Shown here in pieces: positions 33,547 through 42,037 of a stretch of 64,000 bases of DNA. The notes under the pieces were generated by a model that was given only the letters and a program-made list of their open reading frames with translations, had not been told where the DNA came from and did not search any database. Every line of letters begins with the position of its first letter. Position 1 is the stretch's first letter. The stretch comes from Paraclostridium dentum (lineage in GTDB: Bacteria > Bacillota > Clostridia > Peptostreptococcales > Peptostreptococcaceae), in the NCBI RefSeq assembly GCF_012922555.1, contig NZ_WIPK01000010.1, positions 1-64,000 on the forward strand, read 5' to 3'. A program made the translations under genes and the position numbers.

Positions 33547-34791
33547 ATGATTACAATAATATGTGCAGGTTCAAGAGGTGACTTTCAACCATATGTAGCA
33601 TTGGCACAAAGATTAAAAATTTTAGGTGAAGAAGTAAAGATATCGGGGTTTTCACAATTTGAAAACTTTGTTAGAGGATATGGAATAGATTATGTACCAA
33701 TAGAAGTAGACTATGAGGAGTTAGGTGTAGATCCAAAAATGCTAAAACAAGCAGGATCAGCAGATAATCCATTAAAAATGATTTTAACATTTAATAAAAT
33801 GAAAAAGTATGGCGCACAAATAGCAAAACAAACATACGATTCTTTAGAAGGAAGTGAATTAATAGTTTATCATCCAGGGTGTGTTATAGGTTATTTTGCA
33901 GCACAGGAGATGAATATACCATCAGTACTTGCTACGCCATTTCCTATGAATAAAACAGAGGAGTATCTTTCTGTAGTAACCTATGGAAAAGCTAGGCCCA
34001 CAAAGATTAATAAAAAAATAAGTTATAAAATGATTCAAGGAATGCTTTGGCTTGCTTCAAGTAACACTGTTAAGCAGCATTGGAAAGAGCGTTTTGGGAG
34101 AGTACCTAAAAACTTTAAAAGTCCTTATGAAAAAATATCAAAAGATCATATAGCTATGATTTCATGTAGTAATTTTGTATTTCCTAGACCAAAAGATTGG
34201 GATAAAAATATTTATCAAAGTGGGTATTGGTTTGTAGAAGAAAATAAAGAGTATAAACCATCTAAAGAGCTTGAAGCATTTATCAATAATGGAGAAAAAC
34301 CAGTATATATAGGCTTTGGAAGTGTATTTGATAGTGATGAAAAAGATAAAATAGTTAGAATCATAATAGATGCACTAAAAAAATGTGGCAAAAGGGGGAT
34401 TATCTCTGGTATGGGTAAAGTAGATAATTTACCCGACAATATTATTTCTGTAGATGGAATACCTCATACATGGCTATTTGAAAAAGTATCGGTGGTTTGT
34501 CATCATGGAGGAGCAGGAACTACAGCTGCGGGATTTAGAGCAGGAGTACCGAGTGTGATTATACCATTTTCAAATGACCAATTTGCTTGGGCACATAGGG
34601 CTTTTGATTTGGGGGTTGGGGCTAAGCCTATTTACAAAAAAGACCTTACAGCAGATAAACTGGCGGAAGGAATTAATTATGTTTTAAACAAGGATATAAT
34701 TGAAAGAGCTGAAATGTTATCAAAGAATATTGCATTAGAAGATGGAGCTTTAGATTGTGCTAAAGAAATAGTAGACATGTTAAATAGATAG
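33547..34791 (+). CDS. GT1 (UGT/MGT-like) glycosyltransferase
   Basis: 414 residues from the ATG at 33547; the GTG at 33535 overlaps the ribosome site AGGAG. GT-B fold: N-terminal ITIICAGSRGDFQPYVALAQ, as in sterol and macrolide glycosyltransferases; the C-terminal donor-binding motif VSVVCHHGGAGTTAAGFRAG, then VPSVIIPFSNDQFAWA, is the GT1 signature. It transfers a UDP- or TDP-sugar to a small hydrophobic acceptor, for example a macrolide or sterol-like compound. TetR control suggests induction by a drug. Confidence 0.9.
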   Translation: MITIICAGSRGDFQPYVALAQRLKILGEEVKISGFSQFENFVRGYGIDYVPIEVDYEELGVDPKMLKQAGSADNPLKMILTFNKMKKYGAQIAKQTYDSLEGSELIVYHPGCVIGYFAAQEMNIPSVLATPFPMNKTEEYLSVVTYGKARPTKINKKISYKMIQGMLWLASSNTVKQHWKERFGRVPKNFKSPYEKISKDHIAMISCSNFVFPRPKDWDKNIYQSGYWFVEENKEYKPSKELEAFINNGEKPVYIGFGSVFDSDEKDKIVRIIIDALKKCGKRGIISGMGKVDNLPDNIISVDGIPHTWLFEKVSVVCHHGGAGTTAAGFRAGVPSVIIPFSNDQFAWAHRAFDLGVGAKPIYKKDLTADKLAEGINYVLNKDIIERAEMLSKNIALEDGALDCAKEIVDMLNR

Positions 34792-34851
34792 AATAAGTTA
34801 AGGGAAAATAATATAATTATTATAAGAAGAATTATATTTGGAGGGGAATTT

Positions 34852-35043
34852 ATGAATTGTTTAAGGTGTAATAGTGAAATGAAGTTTTTAAAGGAGTATA
34901 GATTTGAGTCTAGGGAAAATGATAGGGGATTATTTAAAACTTTGTTTGATGTTGAAGAGCATTTAATATTTAATATACACGTATGTCCTCAATGTAAGCA
35001 TACAGAATTTACATATAAGGGTAGTGTTGAAAGATTTGATTAG
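34852..35043 (+). CDS. Small zinc-ribbon protein
   Basis: 63 residues behind TTGGAGG. Two Cys pairs, MNCLRCNSE and VCPQCKHTE, about 45 residues apart, form a zinc ribbon. Soluble. Similar small proteins occur widely in Clostridia. It lies 60 nt after the glycosyltransferase gene and may belong to the same transcript. Confidence 0.75.
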   Translation: MNCLRCNSEMKFLKEYRFESRENDRGLFKTLFDVEEHLIFNIHVCPQCKHTEFTYKGSVERFD

Positions 35044-35079
35044 AAAAAGTTAGGAATGCTAATTAAAACTATATAGATA

Positions 35080-35126
35080 AAAATAAGGCAAGTTATATCT
35101 GATATAACTTGCCTTATTTTTATTTA
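35080..35126 (+). terminator. Intrinsic terminator
   Basis: AAAATAAGGCAAGTTATATC (35080-35099) pairs with its mirror GATATAACTTGCCTTATTTT (35101-35120), then T-rich. Confidence 0.9.
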
Positions 35127-35288
35127 TATGAGCTATAAAAGAAGTTTCTTATAGGTTGTCTCGGGATCTTTACTGATTTTTATATAAATAAAAAAAGTAA
35201 GGTTTATTTAAGGTTGGATTTATTTCTAGTTAAGAATGGATGTATAAAATAGAGTTAAATAAAGAACGGATAAAGAAAAGGAGAGAAT

Positions 35289-36092
35289 ATGATAAAGTTA
35301 AAAAATATTAATAAATATTATGGCAAATTTCATGTAACTAAAAACTTGAGTTTAAGTGTAAATAGTGGTGAAATCTATGGGCTTGTAGGAAAAAATGGAG
35401 CAGGTAAGACAACAATTTTTAAAGTTATATTAGGATTATCAGAATTTAGTAGTGGAGAATTATCAATAAAAGGTAGTAAAGATAAAAATGAATTGCTTGC
35501 AAATAGGAAAAAAATAGGGTTTTTCATAGGGAAAAACTTCTTTGATTATTTAGATGCTAGAGAAAACCTAAACTATTATAGACAATTAAAAGGAATCAAG
35601 GATAAAGGAGAAATTGATAGAGTATTAAAAATAGTAAACTTACATGAAACAAAAGCAAAATATAAAAACTTTTCTATGGGAATGAAGCAAAGATTAGGAA
35701 TAGCAAATGCGATACTTGGTAACCCAGAAATACTAATATTAGACGAGCCTACAAATGGATTAGATCCACAGGGGATAGCTGATATTAGAAACTTAATAAA
35801 GAAGTTAAATGAAGAGTACAAAATGACAATAATAGTATCTTCTCATATTCTTGGAGAATTAGAACATACTGCAAATCGATTTGGTATTGTTCATGAAGGA
35901 AAAATACTTAAAGAAATAGATAAAAACAATTTGGAAAGTGAAGCAGATACTATAGAGATTAAAGTAAGTGATATTGAGAGAACAAAGAAAATTTTAAAGG
36001 AAAACAAAATAGAAATTTTACAAGAAAAATCATCTACAAAGACGTTAGAAGATTACTACTTTGAATTAGTAGAGGGGGCGAAGAAATGTTAA
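35289..36092 (+). CDS. ABC transporter ATP-binding protein
   Basis: 267 residues behind AAAGGAG. Walker A GKNGAGKTT, signature FSMGMKQRLG, Walker B ILILDEPTNGLD, H-loop SSHILGELE. BcrA/antimicrobial-peptide-export type with short C-terminal domain. Overlaps the permease gene by 7 nt. With it and the YxeA-like protein it forms a three-gene operon. Confidence 0.92.
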   Translation: MIKLKNINKYYGKFHVTKNLSLSVNSGEIYGLVGKNGAGKTTIFKVILGLSEFSSGELSIKGSKDKNELLANRKKIGFFIGKNFFDYLDARENLNYYRQLKGIKDKGEIDRVLKIVNLHETKAKYKNFSMGMKQRLGIANAILGNPEILILDEPTNGLDPQGIADIRNLIKKLNEEYKMTIIVSSHILGELEHTANRFGIVHEGKILKEIDKNNLESEADTIEIKVSDIERTKKILKENKIEILQEKSSTKTLEDYYFELVEGAKKC

Positions 36093-36835
36093 ATTATTTA
36101 ATAGCAGATTTAAATAGAATGAGTCGTAAGAAATCTTTGATATACACATTAGCAACTTTTTTAGGATTATTCCTTACGATGGTATTTATAATATATACTC
36201 CAAATTTAGATGGAGGAGGATATCTTTCAAAAACAGATTTATTTTTAGGATTCTATCCTTTAGTAGTAGGAATACCAATATTTTTATCAATATACTCAGA
36301 TGATTTTAAAAGTAAAGCAATGCAAATAGCTATAGGATATGGTATTGATAGAAATAAAATTATATTAACAAAAGCAATAGAGACGGTAATATTATCAGTA
36401 ATTTCAGGTGTATTGTTAGGGGTGATTGTAACAGTTGTACCAAAGATTTTAGGACTTACTCTTACGCACGAACAGTTTTTAGAACTGACTCTTGGAGCAT
36501 TAACAGGAATACTAAAGATTATTGTATATGTAGGTATATCTACAATATTAGTTTATCATTATCAAAATGCAATGTATGGAACAATATCATTTGTATTGCT
36601 AGGATCAGGAACAGTAGGGATGATATTGAATCTTATACTTTCTCAACAGTTTGTAGTAGATTTAGTAGGGAATTTAACTGAGCATATGTTTACAACATTA
36701 TTAGCTATGGAAAAGCTAAACTATATGACAAAAGGAAGTTTTAACATAACTTCAATAATAGAAATTATACTATACATGGTAATTCCAGTAATAGTTTCAA
36801 TGATTATATTTAGAAAAAAAGAACTTGAATTTTAG
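36086..36835 (+). CDS. ABC transporter permease
   Basis: 249 residues, overlapping the ATPase gene. Six membrane segments of the ABC-2/LtrB type: first helix near residue 20, extracellular loop LDGGGYLSKTDLFLGFY. It would export or protect against a hydrophobic peptide or drug, as in BcrB- or LanFEG-type systems. Substrate unknown. Confidence 0.85.
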   Translation: MLNYLIADLNRMSRKKSLIYTLATFLGLFLTMVFIIYTPNLDGGGYLSKTDLFLGFYPLVVGIPIFLSIYSDDFKSKAMQIAIGYGIDRNKIILTKAIETVILSVISGVLLGVIVTVVPKILGLTLTHEQFLELTLGALTGILKIIVYVGISTILVYHYQNAMYGTISFVLLGSGTVGMILNLILSQQFVVDLVGNLTEHMFTTLLAMEKLNYMTKGSFNITSIIEIILYMVIPVIVSMIIFRKKELEF

Positions 36836-36845
36836 GAGGCAGAAT

Positions 36846-37241
36846 ATGAAAAAAACATTAGGAATTTTAATAGCCGTATCAATAATTGTAGGTGGAGCAC
36901 TTTGGGCAAAAGGATATTATAATAATAGATATGTGGCATCAGAAACTTATTATACACAAGTACCAACAGATGAAGTAAACAAAGATTCTTGGTTAGTAAA
37001 TAGTGAAGGTAAAAAAGAAGTAAAAGGAAAAATGTATAAACTAGTTGGATATGATAAAGAAGGAAATAAAAGAGATTTTAGTTTTGCTAAACAAGGTACT
37101 GCAAAGGATTATTATGCACCAGGAGCTTACATTAAGATAAGTGCTAGTAAAACAATTTCTCTTGGAGAAACTACAGTTAATAAAGAGGATGTACCTGCAA
37201 AAGCTTTAGAAAAGATAGAAAAAGAAGGAACTAGAAAATAA
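36846..37241 (+). CDS. YxeA family protein (DUF1093)
   Basis: 131 residues from the ATG at 36846 behind AGGAGG; it follows the permease by 10 nt. N-terminal signal or anchor (KTLGILIAVSIIVGGALWAK). The small beta-barrel domain with VASETYYTQV, GKMYKLVGYDKEGNKRDFSF and YYAPGAYIKIS is YxeA/DUF1093. In Bacillus, YxeA is encoded with a peptide-responsive ABC transporter, so this operon looks like peptide-antibiotic detoxification. Confidence 0.85.
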   Translation: MKKTLGILIAVSIIVGGALWAKGYYNNRYVASETYYTQVPTDEVNKDSWLVNSEGKKEVKGKMYKLVGYDKEGNKRDFSFAKQGTAKDYYAPGAYIKISASKTISLGETTVNKEDVPAKALEKIEKEGTRK

Positions 37242-37316
37242 AAGATAAATACAGTGATTTCAATTATTTAAACATAAATTGTTAAACAAACTATATATAA
37301 ACTGTATTACAAATTT

Positions 37317-37357
37317 AAAAAGGAATTGTATAACAAATTGTTATACAATTCCTTTTT
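37317..37357. terminator. Palindromic bidirectional terminator
   Basis: AAAAAGGAATTGTATAACAA (37317-37336) and TTGTTATACAATTCCTTTTT (37338-37357) around one base, then T-rich. Between converging genes. Core shared with 32691-32747. Confidence 0.85.
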
Positions 37358-37370
37358 TATTTAAGTTTAG

Positions 37371-37583
37371 TTATTCTTCTTCATCAACAAATTCAAATAA
37401 ACTCTCAACTGAAGTATTAAAGACTTTTGCGATATCCATAGCTAACTTAAGAGATGGATTATATCGACCATTCTCTAAATGAACTATAGTCTCACGTCTT
37501 ACTCCAACCAATTTAGCTAATTCATTTTGTTTAATAAGAGCTTTTTCTCTATACTCTTTAATATTTGTTTTTAAAATAGGCAT
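37371..37583 (-). CDS. Small XRE family regulator
   Basis: 70 residues. HTH: LIKQNELAKLVGVRRETIVHLENG, shown here in part as NELAKLVGVRRETIVHL, then YNPSLKLAMDIAKVFNT and an acidic tail FVDEEE. Starts directly after the membrane gene at 37584 on the same strand. It is the third XRE/membrane pair and should act at the operator 38015-38053. Confidence 0.9.
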   Translation of the reverse strand: MPILKTNIKEYREKALIKQNELAKLVGVRRETIVHLENGRYNPSLKLAMDIAKVFNTSVESLFEFVDEEE

Positions 37584-37994
37584 TTAATTATAAAGTCCCT
37601 TTCTATCATAGTATATATATGATAATAACCTAAAAATTGTAAGTAATAGCAAAGTTGTTATAATTACTAATCCAAGAATATTAACAGATTTAAATATATA
37701 AGAAGTATTAGGAGTTGTAGCAGCCATACCAATTAAGGCTATTGATACAAGCATAAAATCTATACTCATTTTATTTACTTTTGATAATATAGTTTCAGAT
37801 AATTCATCATTAATCCCCCTGACTTTAAGATGTGAAATTAACATAATAACTATCCATACATTCCATGCTAATGTCACATAATTTGAATATTGTGAGTCAA
37901 AATAAAGGTCAAATATTGAACTTAGTAAAATAAAAATCATTGTGAAAATATCCAAAATAAGTTGTGCTTTGATAGTAAATTGACTATTAGACAT
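37584..37994 (-). CDS. Membrane partner of an XRE regulator
   Basis: 136 residues from 37994, chosen because AAAGGGGG lies upstream; the longer frame to 38072 would begin inside the operator. Four hydrophobic segments and the central INDELSETILSKVNKMSI, a DE-x(n)-A/S pattern like DUF3796/DUF2178 proteins. It abuts the XRE gene, so the two are co-transcribed. Probable membrane sensor or anti-regulator. Confidence 0.7.
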   Translation of the reverse strand: MSNSQFTIKAQLILDIFTMIFILLSSIFDLYFDSQYSNYVTLAWNVWIVIMLISHLKVRGINDELSETILSKVNKMSIDFMLVSIALIGMAATTPNTSYIFKSVNILGLVIITTLLLLTIFRLLSYIYYDRKGLYN

Positions 37995-38014
37995 ATAGTC
38001 GTCCCCCTTTAAAA

Positions 38015-38053
38015 GTGATATATTTATAACTTGATATGTTATAAATATATCAC
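38015..38053. promoter_or_regulatory. Long operator palindrome, site 2
   Basis: Perfect 16-bp arms GTGATATATTTATAAC and GTTATAAATATATCAC around a 7-nt spacer. Located 21 nt upstream of the membrane/XRE pair. Confidence 0.85.
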
Positions 38054-38228
38054 TTGGGAAAAGATTTTTCAAGTATTAATGTTAGAAATATATAACTTTT
38101 TAATCTTATAATATAAACTATTCTATAAAATTAAATAGTTAGGTGTCTTTAAAACATATGTTATCGTGAATATTTTTGGCTGTAAGTTCTGCTATAATTA
38201 AATAAACAATTATTTAGGAGGGATTAAT

Positions 38229-38744
38229 ATACAAATTAAATATACTAATACATTAGAAGATTATAAATTATCATATAAAGTAGTTTCAAAAATAGATAAA
38301 CGTTCTTATATAGGATATTGTATGTTTTTCATAGTTTTGTTTGCTATGTCTATATTTTGGGGAGTAAAACTAACTTTAGATATAATATCATATCCTTATT
38401 TAATACGTTATTACTATATTTATTTCATAATTATATTTGTAGCTCTATTAATTGCGTTTAAGAGGGAAAATCTTATTTTTAGTAGTAAGCACTTTCAGAG
38501 AAGGGTTAAATCTAAAATTAGAGAAATTACATGTATTCTTGAAAAAGATAAACTTGTATATAAGTATGATGTTATAACAAAAACAATATTACCTGAAGAG
38601 ATTTATAAAGTTATTGAAGAAAATGATACAGTTTATATAGTTAGCGTAAATAAAACAATTCTTTTAATAATTCCCAATAGTGCTTTTAAAGATATTTCTC
38701 AAAAAAATGAATTTGTAAAAACAGTAAAAGAGTTCAATTCTTAA
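38229..38744 (+). CDS. Membrane protein of a three-member paralogous family; probable non-ATG start
   Basis: Paralog of the genes at 1295 and 38777. First ATG is at 38322, but the conserved I-x-I-K-Y-T-N start and first half of the paralogs are encoded upstream behind AGGAGG (38216-38221). In-frame candidates are ATT (38223) and ATA (38229, 7 nt from the ribosome site). From 38229 the product has 171 residues: two membrane segments (MFFIVLFAMSIFWGVKL; YYIYFIIIFVALLIAF), then a soluble half with YKVIEENDTVYIVS and LIIPNSAFK. Confidence 0.65.
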   Translation: MQIKYTNTLEDYKLSYKVVSKIDKRSYIGYCMFFIVLFAMSIFWGVKLTLDIISYPYLIRYYYIYFIIIFVALLIAFKRENLIFSSKHFQRRVKSKIREITCILEKDKLVYKYDVITKTILPEEIYKVIEENDTVYIVSVNKTILLIIPNSAFKDISQKNEFVKTVKEFNS

Positions 38745-38776
38745 AAATTAAATATACGGGTTTGTAATAAGGGGGA

Positions 38777-39292
38777 ATGAACATAGAAATTAAATATACC
38801 AATAATGTAAAAGATTATAAGTTAGCGTATAAATTAATAAATAAATTAGATAAAAATTTATTTCACCATGTGTATTTATTGGTAAAAATATTGTGTATCG
38901 TATTAATAGTTTTTGCCTTGGAGATAATCATTCAAATAATTAAAAATCCTGACTTGATAGGCTATTATTGCATACAGCTTGTAATTATATGTATAGGTAT
39001 TATAGTTGCAGATAATATAGAAAATTTATGTATTAGTGCTTTTTCCAGAAAGATTATTAAATCTGAAATAAAAGAAAAAATTTGTACGTTAAATAACGAA
39101 AAACTTGTATGTAGGGATAAAAATACTGTAATTGAAATTTATCCTAAGGATCTTAATAAGATTATAGAAAAAAATAATACAATTTATATATTCGGGAACA
39201 ACAATATACTATATTTAATTATACCTAATCGTGCATTTAAAAGTGATAATCAGAAACAGGAATTTTTACAAATACTAAAAGGATTTAACTAA
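38777..39292 (+). CDS. Membrane protein of a three-member paralogous family
   Basis: 171 residues (MNIEIKYTNNVKDYKLAYKL). Two membrane segments (about 41-60 and 67-84), then the soluble part ending YLIIPNRAFKSDNQK. The ATG lies only 1 nt after GGGGG, whereas an in-frame ATA (38783) sits at 7 nt, the same position as in both paralogs. Tandem with the gene at 38229, 32 nt apart. YcxB-like in layout; family not certain. Confidence 0.7.
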   Translation: MNIEIKYTNNVKDYKLAYKLINKLDKNLFHHVYLLVKILCIVLIVFALEIIIQIIKNPDLIGYYCIQLVIICIGIIVADNIENLCISAFSRKIIKSEIKEKICTLNNEKLVCRDKNTVIEIYPKDLNKIIEKNNTIYIFGNNNILYLIIPNRAFKSDNQKQEFLQILKGFN

Positions 39293-39310
39293 TAAAAGTT
39301 AAATCCTTTT
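39277..39310 (+). terminator. Hairpin formed by a gene end and its mirror
   Basis: AAAAGGATTTAACT (39277-39290, last codons of the gene) and AGTTAAATCCTTTT (39297-39310). Probable terminator; the stop codon is in the loop. Confidence 0.75.
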
Positions 39311-39403
39311 GTACTTAAGTGTAGGGGATAGAGATATGAACATAAGCCTATGGTTAAACTAATTTGATTATCTATATCATTAATGGGGGGATGGCTAAAG
39401 TAT

Positions 39404-40468
39404 ATGAAACATATAAAAGCATTTTTAGAGTTTTTCAAAAGTTTAAACTTTATAACTAAGATTGCTACAATCGTTGGAATAACAGCACTTATAATTGCTA
39501 TATCCAGTTATAAAATTGATAAATACAAAGAAGAAAAAGATGAGATTACTTATAATCAGCAAATGAAAGAAAAAGATCAAAAAGAATATGATAATCTAAA
39601 AAAAGAAGCAGTAGAGCGTAAAAATAAAAGAAATTTAGAAATAGAAAATTTAAAGTCTAAAAATAAGCATTTACAAGAACTGGAGAACAAATCCAGTCTA
39701 TTTAAAGATACTTTCTTTGATGTCAATGTTGATTATGATACTTTTGATAGTATTAAAGAAAAACTAGAGTCTAAGAAATACTCTTTTACAGAAGATAAAT
39801 CTAAACTAGATTCAGACGGATTTAGTAGAATTGAAGTTAAATCTAAGGAAAATGATGATAAGGTAGTGATTATATTTGCTATAAATACAATTGGTAAAAA
39901 ATCTATTGGACAAGTAACAACATACACTTATTACAGAGAAGGTACGAATAAGTCTGTATCAGTGGACAATGCAATGTTTACTAGTAATGCTAAATATAAT
40001 TTGATGTATAATGAGAAACCTTACTCAAGAGATGTAGGGTATGATTCTGTTTTACAATTTTTATTTGGAGAGTATAAATTAGATCCAGAGTTAACAGGAG
40101 ATGCATTTAAAGGTTCCAAGGAGTACAAAGTTGATATAAGTGTTGATGTAGTTAAAGAAAATACTGGATTATCAGTATATTTGGAATCTAACTTACCAGA
40201 TGGAGTAGAAGTAACTGTTCGTATAAAAAATGATGAATTAGGTTATTCATCTGCTTATACTAGCGATATAAAAGATGGGAAAGCTGTGTTTGGACAATAC
40301 TCTAAAGGGAATAGACTTTTTACTGCAGGAAAGTATGATTTAATAGTTGAAGTTGATAGGATAGATTATCAATCAAATGAGCTTAGAAAAGAGTTCTCTA
40401 AATGGGTAAGTCCTGGATTAAATAAATACGGAGATATAAGATACACTATAAAATCTATAGATTTTTAA
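39404..40468 (+). CDS. Membrane-anchored coiled-coil protein, unknown
   Basis: 354 residues from the ATG at 39404; an ATG at 39383 overlaps GGGGGG. One membrane segment (about residues 17-35, ITKIATIVGITALIIAI), a long charged coiled coil (about 40-100), then a beta-rich C-terminal domain containing NTIGKKSIGQVTTYTYYREG and SVYLESNLPDGVEVTVRIKN, which looks like an extracellular immunoglobulin- or CARDB-like fold. No family recognised. It follows the paralogous membrane genes and precedes a small membrane gene 28 nt away. Confidence 0.65.
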   Translation: MKHIKAFLEFFKSLNFITKIATIVGITALIIAISSYKIDKYKEEKDEITYNQQMKEKDQKEYDNLKKEAVERKNKRNLEIENLKSKNKHLQELENKSSLFKDTFFDVNVDYDTFDSIKEKLESKKYSFTEDKSKLDSDGFSRIEVKSKENDDKVVIIFAINTIGKKSIGQVTTYTYYREGTNKSVSVDNAMFTSNAKYNLMYNEKPYSRDVGYDSVLQFLFGEYKLDPELTGDAFKGSKEYKVDISVDVVKENTGLSVYLESNLPDGVEVTVRIKNDELGYSSAYTSDIKDGKAVFGQYSKGNRLFTAGKYDLIVEVDRIDYQSNELRKEFSKWVSPGLNKYGDIRYTIKSIDF

Positions 40469-40496
40469 TAATGGATTAAATTTGAAGGGGGAATTT

Positions 40497-40832
40497 ATGA
40501 GTACGTATATTATAGTAAGCTCAGTTTTTGTTCCTATATACTTGATTTATAATTATAGATGCTATAAAAGAAATCAAGTATCTTACTGGATAACACAAGG
40601 TATGTTGTGGGAGGATTCATTAAAAGTAATAGATAGTAGTTACTATGATTTTCAATACAAGAGTTGTATAAAATCTTGTGTTTTATTATTTATTATAATT
40701 ATTTTAGGGACTCTTCTTGATTGGGAGGCTACCTTTTTACTAGTGTTTTTAATTTCATTTCATGGGACAGTTTCAATGACAAAGCACTTTGCTTTTAAGA
40801 AAAACTATTTATTAAAAAGTAAAGATGAGTAA
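40497..40832 (+). CDS. Small membrane protein, unknown
   Basis: 111 residues from 40497 behind GAAGGGGG. N-terminal membrane segment (TYIIVSSVFVPIYLIYN) and two more near residues 62-95. Cys- and Tyr-containing soluble loop between. Probably co-transcribed with the coiled-coil protein. Confidence 0.6.
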   Translation: MSTYIIVSSVFVPIYLIYNYRCYKRNQVSYWITQGMLWEDSLKVIDSSYYDFQYKSCIKSCVLLFIIIILGTLLDWEATFLLVFLISFHGTVSMTKHFAFKKNYLLKSKDE

Positions 40833-40983
40833 GTATGTTAGTTAGCTAGGTAACAAACTTAATAGTTTAAAAGAAACTAGAAAAATTCTTATAAATTATT
40901 AAATAAATAAAGTTAATGAACTTTCAGAATCTAAAAATATTAATTTAAGGCTAACTTTAAAAAATAAAGTTTTAAGAACGTAG

Positions 40984-41035
40984 AAATGAGTGTAATTGCT
41001 ATAATTAAGTAATTTAAACAAGTACACTCATTTTT
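40984..41035 (+). terminator. Hairpin with long loop
   Basis: AAATGAGTGTA (40984-40994) and TACACTCATTT (41023-41033), T-run after. The rest of the 307-nt gap contains only TAGCTAGGTAACAAAC-like sequence also seen at 27858; no gene seen. Confidence 0.5.
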
Positions 41036-41139
41036 GATATAATTATTCCCTAAACCGAAATTTTAGGCATTGTTAAAATCTTTATTTAAACAATTTGATA
41101 TAATAGTACCAATACTATTATAAAAATGGAGGGAAATAA

Positions 41140-41451
41140 ATGCTAAATATATTAGCAGGTCTTTGGCTTATAGATAGAGGAAATCGATTGATTAAAACTA
41201 AAAATATAAAAAAGTATGCATTTGATAGCCCTGAAAGAGTGAAAGATAAGGATGGGTATATAAAGTTATTTTCTAAAGCATATTTTTTAATCGGTATAAG
41301 TTTAATTATTTCGGGGCTAATTATGACATTAGATAAATTTATTTTTAAGTTACCATTCGAGATAGCAATATCAGTAGGGAGTATATTACTTATATTTATT
41401 TTTGTAGAGGTAATTGGAACTAACAAAAAAAGGTACAAATTTATTCAATAA
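41140..41451 (+). CDS. Small membrane protein, paralog of the gene at 5515
   Basis: 103 residues behind TGGAGGG. The block KTKNIKKYAFDSPERVKDKD then GYIKLFSKAYF, followed by two membrane segments, is shared with the 5515 gene. Layout is close to DUF3784-like proteins (short helix, polar block, two helices), but I do not assign it firmly. The gene ends just before palindromic element copy 11. Confidence 0.6.
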   Translation: MLNILAGLWLIDRGNRLIKTKNIKKYAFDSPERVKDKDGYIKLFSKAYFLIGISLIISGLIMTLDKFIFKLPFEIAISVGSILLIFIFVEVIGTNKKRYKFIQ

Positions 41452-41468
41452 GATTGAGACATAACAAT

Positions 41469-41590
41469 ACTCTAAAAACTTGTTTAAAGAGTACTAGTAA
41501 AAATGCCCTTAGAATCCATCTATTTCGATTTTAAGGGCATTAACTTTATTCAAAATACATAACTAGTCTCTAAACTAAAATTTAAAGACT
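41469..41590 (+). repeat. Directional palindromic element, copy 11 (well preserved)
   Basis: Left TCTAAAAACTTGTTTAAAGA and GTACTAGTAAAA; core 41503-41540 (ATGCCCTTAGAATC with GATTTTAAGGGCAT); right TTAACTTTATTCAAAATACA, TAACTAGTCTCTAAAC. A good type copy for the full structure. Between converging genes. Confidence 0.9.
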
Positions 41591-41629
41591 TATTAAATTT
41601 ATGATACAGTAATTTTTTAATAAATAGAA

Positions 41630-41815
41630 TTATGCATTTGCTAAAAATCCATTAATAAAGCCAATGAAAAAAGGAATGGCAACTCCTATGACAGTTAGGA
41701 TAATTCCTGTTTTTTGAGTTGAATTCAAACGAGCAAAATTATTTTTAAAACCTATAAATAGAAAAATTACACCTAAAAAACTTATAAAACTTCCTAGAGT
41801 ATATAAAATATCCAT
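41630..41815 (-). CDS. 61-residue two-helix membrane protein
   Basis: Starts at 41815 behind AGAGGTG. Two membrane segments (YTLGSFISFLGVIFLFIGF and TGIILTVIGVAIPFFIGF) with a basic-polar loop KNNFARLNSTQK. Unknown. Single-gene unit between element copies 11 and 12. Confidence 0.6.
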   Translation of the reverse strand: MDILYTLGSFISFLGVIFLFIGFKNNFARLNSTQKTGIILTVIGVAIPFFIGFINGFLANA

Positions 41816-41907
41816 AACTTCACCTCTCATATATTATTTAATAAACTCAAAAACTATTTTAACATAAAATTGGAATAATTTTACATACAACAAAATGTGT
41901 AAGTTCA

Positions 41908-42034
41908 AACAATACTTTAAAAACTTGTTTAAAGAGTACTAGTAAAAATGCCATTAAAATCCAAATAAATGGATTTTAATGGCATTAACTTTATATGAAA
42001 TAATAACTTAGTCCCTAAACGGAAATTTTAAGGA
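41908..42034 (+). repeat. Directional palindromic element, copy 12
   Basis: Left CTTTAAAAACTTGTTTAAAG and AGTACTAGTAAAA; core 41948-41985: ATGCCATTAAAATCCA with TGGATTTTAATGGCAT (paired CCA/TGG change, inverted loop); right TTAACTTTATATGAAATAAT, CTAAACGGAAATTTTAAGG. Confidence 0.9.
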
Positions 42035-42037
42035 TAC

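Noticed and set aside
38041-38072. Longer start for the membrane partner gene at 37584
   Set aside because: It would begin inside the operator palindrome; the start at 37994 has a good ribosome site.
39383-39457. Alternative 22-codon frame starting at ATG 39391 before the coiled-coil gene
   Set aside because: The ribosome site overlaps its start and the peptide has no recognisable character.
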